A stretch of DNA of 6,226 bases from Acidimicrobiales bacterium. GTDB lineage: Bacteria > Actinomycetota > Acidimicrobiia > Acidimicrobiales > VFJN01. Each line of letters starts with the position of its first letter. The stretch's first letter is position 1. The notes beneath the pieces are model-generated. The model was not told where the DNA came from. It worked only from the letters and a program-made list of their open reading frames with translations, and did not search any database. The DNA lies in contig JAFGPU010000464.1 of the NCBI GenBank assembly GCA_016936035.1, positions 1 to 6,226 of the forward strand, in the 5' to 3' direction. Position numbers and translations under genes: made by a program. Shown one piece after another: positions 1-6,226 of this stretch.

Positions 1-996
1 GCCCGGCGCGCCGGGGTGCCGTGCGTGCTGACCTCGCCGTGCCCGTCGCTCGAAGCCCTGGGGTGGGGCCGGCTGCTCACCCTGTCGCGTGCCGAGGAGC
101 GCTCGGGGTGGCCGATCGTCGACGTCGTCGACATGCGGCGCCAGGACCCCCGGACCGGCCTGCTGCCCCAGACCCTGGTGCGCCTGCTGCGCAGCGACCG
201 GCGGGTGCTGTGCGTGCTCAACCGGACCGGGAGGGCCCGACTGCTCGCCTGCGCGGCGTGCGGTGAGCTGGCCCGGTGCGAACGCTGCGACGCCGCGCTG
301 TCCCAACCCGGTCGCGACGAGCTGGCGTGTCCCCGCTGCGCGACGGTGCGGCCCGTCGTGTGCGCCGCGTGCGGCGCCGGACGCATGAAGGCGCTGCGGC
401 AGGGGGTCACCCGGGTCCGCGACGAGATCGAGGCACTGGTGGGCGAGCCGGTGGACGAGGTCACCGGAGCCCGCCCCGCCAGGGGCGGTCCGAGCACGAG
501 GGTCGTCGTCGGCACCGAGGCGACGCTCCACCAGATCGACCGCGCGGACGTCGTCGCGTTCCTCGACGCCGACCAGGAGCTGCTCGCACCTCGCTACCGC
601 GCCGCGGAGCAGGCCCTCGCGCTGCTGGCCAGCGCTGCGCGGGTCGTGGGCGACAAGGCGGGGGGCGGGCGCATCGTCGTGCAGACCTTCGTGCCCCGTC
701 ACGAGGCGGTGCAGGCCGCGCTCCACGGGGATCCGGCCCGCGCCGCAGCCGCAGAGCGGGAGCGGCGCGAACTGTTGCGGTTCCCGCCTGTGACCGCCCT
801 GGCCGAGGTGTCGGGCGCGGCGGCCCCCGCGTTCGTCGACGCCTTCGGCGCCCCCCTCGGCGTCGAGGTCCTCGGGCCCTCCGACGGCCGCTGGCTGCTC
901 CGGGCGCCGGACCACCGCACCCTGTGCGACGCCCTGGCCGCCACGGAGCGCCCGACCGGGCGCCTCAGGTTGGCGGTCGATCCCACGCGGGTGTGA
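1..996 (+). CDS. priA: Primosomal protein N' (PriA), actinobacterial type, C-terminal half; 5' end outside window
   Basis: PriA recognises stalled or repaired replication forks and starts reassembly of the replisome. The frame is open from the first base, and 331 residues are visible; the N-terminal DNA-binding domain and the Walker A/B region would lie upstream of the window. In visible numbering, residues 11-18 (TSPCPSLE) replace the usual helicase motif III stretch (SATPSLE). NRTGRARLLAC (74-84) leads into an intact zinc module with four CxxC pairs (C84/C87, C93/C96, C110/C113, C121/C124). The motif V/VI region reads GTEATLHQ (171-178) and LLASAARVVG (208-217) where active helicases have GTQM..KGH and QVAGRAGR, so the arginine finger is missing. 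RELLRFPPV (256-264) opens the C-terminal domain, which ends AVDPTRV. UniProt describes actinobacterial PriA proteins as probably lacking helicase activity, and this one fits. The last 32 bp overlap the convergent membrane-protein gene. Any start inside the window would be wrong, because homology runs to the edge. Confidence 0.93.
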   Translation, partial: ARRAGVPCVLTSPCPSLEALGWGRLLTLSRAEERSGWPIVDVVDMRRQDPRTGLLPQTLVRLLRSDRRVLCVLNRTGRARLLACAACGELARCERCDAALSQPGRDELACPRCATVRPVVCAACGAGRMKALRQGVTRVRDEIEALVGEPVDEVTGARPARGGPSTRVVVGTEATLHQIDRADVVAFLDADQELLAPRYRAAEQALALLASAARVVGDKAGGGRIVVQTFVPRHEAVQAALHGDPARAAAAERERRELLRFPPVTALAEVSGAAAPAFVDAFGAPLGVEVLGPSDGRWLLRAPDHRTLCDALAATERPTGRLRLAVDPTRV

Positions 997-1891
997 GCGG
1001 CCGGTCGGCCGGTCGCCCGGCGCCGCGCACGAGCAGCGCCGCCGCCACCACGTAGACCACCACACAGATGGCCAGGGCCTCGACCGCCGAGCTGCGGAGC
1101 CCGGCGATCCGGGAGCAGGCCGCGACCACGCCGACGTGCAGGGCGGCGACGACCACGGCATCGCGCCGCGGGCGGCCCGCGTCGGCGGCGCCCGGCGCGA
1201 CCTGGCGGCCCGTGACCCGCCGCACGACCGGCTCGATGACGTACATGCCGAGACAGGCGACCCCGCCGACCACGGCACCGTCGCGACCGACGCCGTCGAG
1301 CACGAGGTCCCACCCGACGAGCGCGGCGGCCACCGCCGCCCCACCCGCCCCGAGCGGCGCCAGCGCTCGCGGGACCCCGAGCAGCGCCACGGGCAGGGCC
1401 GCTCCCAGCAGGATGGCGGAGTGCTCGGTGTCGGGGGTGGTGAGGTACAGCCCGAGCATCGTCACCGGCAGCAGCGCCGGGCCGAGGCCGTCGGCGGCGA
1501 GGGAGCGGTCGAGATCGCCCGCGAGGACACCGCCCACCAGGGTGACGGCCACGATTGCGGGCACGGCCCACCCCGGGCTGTTCGGCCCGGTCGCGAGCGC
1601 GAACCACAGCGCTCCCGGCGCGCAGGCGGCGAGCCGCAGCAGCCACCCGCGCGACCCGGTCACGTAGCCGCCGGCGGCGAGCACCACCAGGGCGACGACG
1701 ACGTCGGCCTCGAGCGTGAACCGGGCGCGGAAGCCGACCACGGTGGCCGCCCCGAACGCCAGCCCCGCCACCGGGACCGCCCGCCGGGCGAGCAGGGCCG
1801 CGACGGCGACCACCACCGCGGCGGGCACCCCGAGGGCGACGCCGGTGCGAAACCCGTCGTGGGCGAGGAGGTCGGTGAGCGGGGTCAGCAT
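965..1891 (-). CDS. Uncharacterised polytopic membrane protein
   Basis: This 308-residue protein is not assigned to a named family. It is dominated by Ala/Val/Leu/Gly hydrophobic stretches at roughly residues 15-35, 38-55, 62-78, 83-100, 107-124, 137-152, 157-180, 182-200, 203-222, 244-262 and 268-288, suggesting about ten membrane helices. There is no obvious cleavable signal peptide, nucleotide-binding motif or transporter signature. Notable polar spots are the loop LYLTTPDTEH (148-157), an acidic AGDLDRS loop (124-130), and a basic segment around 224-243 (RRVTGRQ to GRPRR) that probably faces the cytoplasm. The tail from about 289 is hydrophilic and Arg/Pro-rich. The ATG at 1889-1891 has no clear Shine-Dalgarno sequence in front of it, so a weak or leaderless start is possible. 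The gene is divergent from mtnA across 77 bp, and its 3' end overlaps priA by 32 bp. The long hydrophobic frame supports a real gene; the function is unknown. Confidence 0.8.
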   Translation of the reverse strand: MLTPLTDLLAHDGFRTGVALGVPAAVVVAVAALLARRAVPVAGLAFGAATVVGFRARFTLEADVVVALVVLAAGGYVTGSRGWLLRLAACAPGALWFALATGPNSPGWAVPAIVAVTLVGGVLAGDLDRSLAADGLGPALLPVTMLGLYLTTPDTEHSAILLGAALPVALLGVPRALAPLGAGGAAVAAALVGWDLVLDGVGRDGAVVGGVACLGMYVIEPVVRRVTGRQVAPGAADAGRPRRDAVVVAALHVGVVAACSRIAGLRSSAVEALAICVVVYVVAAALLVRGAGRPADRPLTPAWDRPPT

Positions 1892-1920
1892 GGGCGGGCG
1901 CCGGGGCGGGCCGAGCCTAC

Positions 1921-1935
1921 GGCACCCGTGGTGCC
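1921..1935. promoter_or_regulatory. Inverted repeat, candidate operator
   Basis: GGCACC-CGT-GGTGCC is a perfect 6-bp inverted repeat with a 3-bp spacer. It sits in the middle of the divergent intergenic region, 34 to 48 bp upstream of the mtnA start and 30 bp or more upstream of the membrane-protein start. Its position suits a regulator controlling one or both genes. Short GC-rich palindromes arise by chance in DNA of this composition, so the operator role is a guess. Confidence 0.3.
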
Positions 1936-1957
1936 CCGGACCGGCGGTTCGTCTCTT

Positions 1958-1964
1958 AAGGTGG
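1958..1964 (+). promoter_or_regulatory. Ribosome binding site of mtnA
   Basis: AAGGTGG resembles the Shine-Dalgarno consensus AAGGAGG with one mismatch and ends 4 bases before the GTG at 1969. It fixes the GTG as the start, in agreement with the typical MtnA N-terminus MRTIxW. Confidence 0.6.
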
Positions 1965-1968
1965 CGCC

Positions 1969-3015
<1,047 letters not shown>

Positions 3016-3016
3016 C

Positions 3017-3055
3017 CCCGGCCACCGCAGGATCGACCGGTCGACAGCGGCCGGG
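3017..3055. repeat. Nested inverted repeats in the mtnA-aldolase gap
   Basis: The 58-bp gap between the two genes contains CCCGGCC (3017-3023) facing GGCCGGG (3049-3055). Between them lies the perfect 12-bp palindrome TCGACCGGTCGA (3033-3044). It could be a weak RNA structure modulating expression of the second gene, or a protein site. There is no U-tract, and chance is plausible at this GC content. Confidence 0.3.
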
Positions 3056-3062
3056 CAACGAC

Positions 3063-3068
3063 GAGGAG
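3063..3068 (+). promoter_or_regulatory. Ribosome binding site of the aldolase/dehydrogenase fusion gene
   Basis: GAGGAG ends 5 bases before the GTG at 3074. It is a good Shine-Dalgarno match at good spacing and decides the GTG as the start. The fusion gene therefore has its own translation signal although it probably shares the mtnA transcript. Confidence 0.65.
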
Positions 3069-3073
3069 CGGGT

Positions 3074-5290
3074 GTGAAGAGCCGGTGGAACGACGACGAA
3101 GCGGCCGCCCTGGCCGATGATCTCGACCGGTGCGTGTACGCGTCGCGACTGCTCGGTGCGGACGACACCCTGGTGCTGTCCGGCGGGGGCAACAGCTCGG
3201 TCAAGACGGTCGAGCACGACGTGTTCGGCGACCAGGTCGACGTGCTGCACGTCAAGGGCAGCGGGTGGGACATGGGATCGATCGAGCGGGGCGGGTTCGC
3301 GCCGCTGCGGCTCGACCGCGTCGCCCGCCTGGCCGAGCTCGAGAAGCTGTCCGACAGCCGCATGGCCAACGAGCTCAAGGCCGCGTCGCTCGACGCCGGC
3401 GCGCCGGCGCCGTCGGTCGAGTCGATCCTGCACGCGCTCCTGCCCTTCACCTTCGTGCTGCACACGCACGCGGACGCGGTCCTCGCGCTCACCAACACGC
3501 CGCGTGGACACGACCTGGTCGACGAGGTCTACGGCACCGACGTGGTCGTGGTGCCGTACGTCATGCCGGGGTTCGTTCTCGCCCGGCTGTGCGCCGAGCG
3601 GTTCCCGCAGGCCCGGCACGAGGGCACGATCGGCATGGTCCTGCTCAACCACGGGCTGTTCACCTTCGCCCACGACGCCCGCACGGCGTACGAGAACCAC
3701 ATCGAGCTGGTCGGCCGGGCCCTGGCCCGGGTCGAGGCCGCCGGCGCGCCGGCAGGTCCCGCCGCTCGATCCGCCGACGCAGCGCCGGACATGACGCCGT
3801 CCGGTACCGACCCGGCGGGCACGACGCCGGCCGGGGACGGAGCGGCAGCTGGGGAGGCGTCCGGTGGGGAGGCGGTCGGTGGGGAGGCGGTCGGTGCCGA
3901 CCTCGACGCCGATGCCTTCGGCGCCGGCGATCCCGGTGCGTTCGGCGCGGGGGCCGGTGTCGTCGCCGGCGGCACGGACGCGACCTCGGGCACCGCGCCC
4001 GCCCATCTCGGTGACGTCGTCGTCGACGGCGATCTCGGCGCCCGGGCGATGCTGCGCCGCGACATCTCCGCCGCGGCCGGGCACCCGATGATCCTCCGCA
4101 GCGGGAGCAGCGAGGTTGCGCAGCGCTTCGCGTCCCGCGACGACGTCGCCACCGTCAGCCAGGTCGGCCCGGCCACGCCCGACCACGTGCTCCGCACCAA
4201 GCGGGTCCCGCTCGTCGGGCGCGACGTCGCCGCCTACGCACGCGACTACCGGGCGTACGTGGCCCGCAACCGCTCCCGCCTCGGCGAGCGTGAGCTGGTG
4301 GCGCTGGATCCGGCCCCCCGGGTGGTCGTCGACCCCGACCTCGGCGTGCTCGGCGCCGGCCGGCGACCGGGCGACGCCGCCACCGCCGTCGAGATCTACG
4401 AGCACACGATGTGGGTGATCGAGCGGGCCGTCGCCCTGGGTGGCTACGCCACCGTGCCGGAGCACGACATCTTCGACGTCGAGTACTGGGAGCTCGAGCA
4501 GGCCAAGCTCGGGCGTCAGCCGGCCCCGGCCCCGCTCGCCGGGCGCGTCGCGCTCGTCACCGGCGCGGCATCGGGCATCGGCCGGGCCACGGCGCTCGCC
4601 CTGCTGGACGCCGGCGCGGCCGTCGTCGGCCTGGACCTCGATGCGGTGGTCGACGAGGTGGCGGACGGTCCCGCGTTCGTCGGCGTCCACGGTGACGCCA
4701 CCGACCCCGCGGGCATCGCCGACGCCTTGTCCCAGGGGGTGCGGGCGTTCGGCGGGCTCGACGCGCTCGTGCTCAACGCCGGCGTCTTCCCTTCGTCCGC
4801 CCGCGTCGCCGACCTGGCGGCCGACGAGTTCGACAGGGTCGTCGACGTCAACGCCCGGGGTGCGCTCCTGGCCCTGCAGGCGGCGCACCCATTGCTGCGC
4901 ACCTCGCCCGTCGGAGGCAGCGTCGTCGTCGTGGGGTCGAAGAACGTGCCCGCTCCCGGCGTGGGGGCGGCGGCCTACTCGGCGTCGAAGGCCGCGCTCA
5001 CCCAGCTGGCGCGCGTCACGGCGCTCGAGTGGGGCGCCGACGGCATCCGGGTCAACGTCGTGCACCCGGACGCGGTGTTCGACACGGGGCTGTGGAGCGA
5101 CGACCTCGTCGCCGAGCGTGCCGAGTCCTACGGCCTGACCTCCGAGCAGTACCGGACGCGCAACGTCCTCGGCGCGGAGGTCCGCTCCGACCATGTGGCG
5201 GCTGCGGTGGTGGCGCTGTGCGGCCCCGCGTTCGCCCGCACCACGGGCGCGCAGATCGCCGTCGACGGCGGCAATGACCGCGTGATCTGA
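3074..5290 (+). CDS. Bifunctional class II aldolase / short-chain dehydrogenase (RhaD-ADH-like fusion)
   Basis: This 738-residue cytosolic fusion should cleave a ketose-1-phosphate to dihydroxyacetone phosphate plus an aldehyde, then oxidise or reduce the aldehyde. The aldolase domain (about 1-220) has the phosphate-binding SGGGNSS loop (36-42), SVESILHALLP with the likely catalytic Glu116, zinc ligands His130 and His132 in HTHADA, and His193 in LLNHGLF. A Gly/Ala/Asp-rich stretch (about 225-310) follows, then a conserved middle section with GPATPDHVLRTKRVPL (365-380) and DIFDVEYWELEQAKLG (465-480). The dehydrogenase domain (about 488-738) has TGAASGIG (496-503), Asp521 after the second strand (NAD preference), LNAG (567-570), Asn593, and the catalytic Ser622-Tyr635-Lys639. 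Both active sites are intact. Homologues are annotated as rhamnulose-1-phosphate aldolase/alcohol (lactaldehyde) dehydrogenase. The adjacent mtnA suggests methylthioribulose- or deoxyribulose-1-phosphate instead. The architecture is firm and the substrate is not. Confidence 0.9.
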   Translation: MKSRWNDDEAAALADDLDRCVYASRLLGADDTLVLSGGGNSSVKTVEHDVFGDQVDVLHVKGSGWDMGSIERGGFAPLRLDRVARLAELEKLSDSRMANELKAASLDAGAPAPSVESILHALLPFTFVLHTHADAVLALTNTPRGHDLVDEVYGTDVVVVPYVMPGFVLARLCAERFPQARHEGTIGMVLLNHGLFTFAHDARTAYENHIELVGRALARVEAAGAPAGPAARSADAAPDMTPSGTDPAGTTPAGDGAAAGEASGGEAVGGEAVGADLDADAFGAGDPGAFGAGAGVVAGGTDATSGTAPAHLGDVVVDGDLGARAMLRRDISAAAGHPMILRSGSSEVAQRFASRDDVATVSQVGPATPDHVLRTKRVPLVGRDVAAYARDYRAYVARNRSRLGERELVALDPAPRVVVDPDLGVLGAGRRPGDAATAVEIYEHTMWVIERAVALGGYATVPEHDIFDVEYWELEQAKLGRQPAPAPLAGRVALVTGAASGIGRATALALLDAGAAVVGLDLDAVVDEVADGPAFVGVHGDATDPAGIADALSQGVRAFGGLDALVLNAGVFPSSARVADLAADEFDRVVDVNARGALLALQAAHPLLRTSPVGGSVVVVGSKNVPAPGVGAAAYSASKAALTQLARVTALEWGADGIRVNVVHPDAVFDTGLWSDDLVAERAESYGLTSEQYRTRNVLGAEVRSDHVAAAVVALCGPAFARTTGAQIAVDGGNDRVI
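3851..3895 (+). repeat. 15-bp tandem repeat, three copies, in the fusion gene linker
   Basis: Three consecutive 15-bp units start at 3851, 3866 and 3881. The second and third are identical (GGGGAGGCGGTCGGT), and the first differs at two positions. They are in frame and encode GEASG-GEAVG-GEAVG, residues 260-274, inside the low-complexity linker between the aldolase domain and the middle section. The unit length keeps the reading frame, so copy number can change without breaking the protein. Confidence 0.9.
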
Positions 5291-5339
5291 GCCCACGGGC
5301 GCGCCAGGCGGTCAGGAACGCACGGGCGAGCGGGGGTGG
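5291..5339. other. Short convergent intergenic gap
   Basis: These 49 bp separate the stop codons of the fusion gene and the acetyltransferase gene. Transcription from both sides should end here, but I see no stem followed by a T-run in either direction. The only structure is an 8-bp palindrome GGCGCGCC (5299-5306) and a repeated CACGGGCG. Termination may be Rho-dependent or read through. Confidence 0.4.
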
Positions 5340-6226
5340 TCAGAACGTGATGGCGCCCCACGGGGCCCGCGGCGTCGTGAACATCGTGGCGGCCCGGGCC
5401 ACCGCCCCGGCGCGGTGCTCGACGACCCAGCCGGCATCGGCGAGCCGGGCCCAGCTCTGCCCACCGAGGTAGGCGGCGCTCAGCGCGCCGACCCCGACGG
5501 CCAGGTCGGCCTCGTCGGTCGTCGGCGCGCACTGGGCCCCGTCGGGGCCGCCCTCCAGGCGGAACCGCCCCTGGGCGAACCCGAGCGGGTCGTCGACCTC
5601 GAGCACGAGCGAGCCGGAGGCGGCGTACCGGCGGGCCGCGAGCGCGGCGGGCACGTCGAGCACGCGCAGCCACGTCTGGTCGGAACGGTCGACGAGCCGG
5701 GCCATGCGGGCGTCCGCGAGCGCGAGCGGCGCGGGATCGTCGATCGGTCGCAGCCACGCCGACACCTCGGTGACCCAGTCGACGGACGCGAGGTAGCGCA
5801 GCATCTCGTGCTCGGCCCGTGGCGAGGTGGCGACCAGCGCATCTGCCGTGAGCGTGTTGGCCGGCCGGTTGTGCACCCACGACTCACCGATGTCGTAGCT
5901 GCCGGCGGCCTGGGGCTCGCCGGCGTCGTCGCTCCACACCACCTTGGTGGCGTTGCGCCGCTTGTCGTCGTCGCCGTCGTGCAGGTCGACGACGCCGGCG
6001 CTCATCTGCCACCGCACGGCGTCCCAACCGATGTGACCGGGCGTGACCCGGCGGACCCGGTCGTAGAGGCCGTCGATCACCTTGGCGAAGGTCTCGCTGT
6101 CGACGATCTCCACGGTGCCGGCCGGCTCGTCACGCCAGCCGGCCGCGGCGTCGATGCGCAGCACGACGGCCTCGGTCGCGGGGCCGTAGCCGTAGCGCCC
6201 GTAGATGGGGTACTCGGCGGCGATCA
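5340..6226 (-). CDS. Eis-family GNAT N-acetyltransferase, 5' end outside window
   Basis: Eis-family enzymes use acetyl-CoA to acetylate amines; Mycobacterium tuberculosis Eis acetylates aminoglycosides at several positions, but the natural substrate of most homologues is unknown. The frame stays open to the window edge, with 294 residues visible of about 400 expected, and most of the N-terminal acetyl-CoA-binding domain is missing. The first residues, IAAEYPIYGRYGYGPAT (1-17), match the end of that GNAT domain in the family, so the GTG at 6162-6164 is not the true start. The central GNAT-like region covers about 20-155. The C-terminal SCP2-like domain includes WLRVLDVPAALAARRYA (185-201), DLAVGVGALSAAYLGG (240-255), and a final APWGAITF. 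The chain ends in Phe, as in Eis proteins where the terminal Phe carboxylate takes part in catalysis. It converges with the aldolase/dehydrogenase gene, and nothing links it to that pathway. Confidence 0.88.
   Translation of the reverse strand, partial: IAAEYPIYGRYGYGPATEAVVLRIDAAAGWRDEPAGTVEIVDSETFAKVIDGLYDRVRRVTPGHIGWDAVRWQMSAGVVDLHDGDDDKRRNATKVVWSDDAGEPQAAGSYDIGESWVHNRPANTLTADALVATSPRAEHEMLRYLASVDWVTEVSAWLRPIDDPAPLALADARMARLVDRSDQTWLRVLDVPAALAARRYAASGSLVLEVDDPLGFAQGRFRLEGGPDGAQCAPTTDEADLAVGVGALSAAYLGGQSWARLADAGWVVEHRAGAVARAATMFTTPRAPWGAITF

Larger units (their letters stand above)
1892..1968. promoter_or_regulatory. Divergent intergenic region between the membrane-protein gene and mtnA
   Basis: These 77 bp lie between two outward-facing start codons and must contain the promoter for the membrane-protein gene, and most likely the one for the mtnA operon. 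On the minus strand, TAGGCT (complement of 1914-1919) fits the actinobacterial -10 pattern TANNNT, but no convincing -35 stands at the right distance. On the plus strand I see no clear -10 for mtnA. An inverted repeat lies at 1921-1935 and the mtnA ribosome binding site at 1958-1964. Promoter positions are inferred from gene arrangement, not read with certainty. Confidence 0.5.

Noticed and set aside
999..1014. Direct repeat GGCCGGTC x2 just after the priA stop, considered as a terminator or binding site
   Set aside because: It lies within the coding end of the membrane protein (Arg/Pro-rich tail), has no stem-plus-T-run form, and such short GC repeats are expected here.
3074..3743. Naming the gene rhaD or fucA
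   Set aside because: The aldolase class is clear, but sequence alone does not separate rhamnulose, fuculose, deoxyribulose and methylthioribulose phosphate specificity, and no sugar-pathway genes are nearby.
5291..5339. Possible bidirectional terminator between the convergent genes
   Set aside because: The candidate GCCC-AC-GGGC leaves a loop too small to form, and the CACGGGCG copies are direct and not inverted repeats; no T-run follows.
5340..6164. GTG at 6162-6164 as the true start of the acetyltransferase
   Set aside because: The frame continues upstream with IYGRYGYGPAT, a family-typical end of the GNAT domain, so the gene is partial at the window edge.

Overview
The window is very GC-rich, with strong G/C preference at third codon positions and frequent GTG starts. 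Together with an actinobacterial-type (helicase-degenerate) PriA and an Eis-family acetyltransferase, this points to a member of the Actinomycetota. The PriA sequence style suggests an Acidimicrobiia-like lineage, but that is an impression and not a proof. The DNA looks like ordinary chromosome: no transposase, integrase, tRNA, rRNA or CRISPR array is visible, and base composition is even throughout.

Layout, left to right. (1) 1..996 (+): the C-terminal half of PriA, cut by the left edge. (2) 965..1891 (-): an uncharacterised protein with about ten membrane segments, running tail-to-tail into priA with a 32-bp overlap. (3) 1892..1968: a short divergent intergenic region that must hold the promoters of the membrane protein and of the next operon; it carries a 15-bp inverted repeat. 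(4) 1969..3015 (+): mtnA, S-methyl-5-thioribose-1-phosphate isomerase, with both catalytic residues. (5) 3074..5290 (+): a 738-residue fusion of a zinc-dependent class II aldolase and a short-chain dehydrogenase/reductase, 58 bp behind mtnA and probably cotranscribed with it. (6) 5340..6226 (-): an Eis-family GNAT acetyltransferase, cut by the right edge, convergent with the fusion gene.

The most interesting reading is the mtnA/aldolase-SDR pair. MtnA makes 5-methylthioribulose-1-phosphate, or 5-deoxyribulose-1-phosphate from 5'-deoxyadenosine salvage. A class II aldolase can split these into dihydroxyacetone phosphate plus a short aldehyde (2-methylthioacetaldehyde or acetaldehyde), and an alcohol/aldehyde dehydrogenase can then process the aldehyde. 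Such DHAP shunts are known with separate aldolase and dehydrogenase enzymes. Here the last two steps may sit on one polypeptide next to the isomerase. The fused enzyme belongs to a family usually associated with rhamnulose-1-phosphate, so its substrate here is an inference from gene context. PriA, the membrane protein and the acetyltransferase have no evident link to this pathway.
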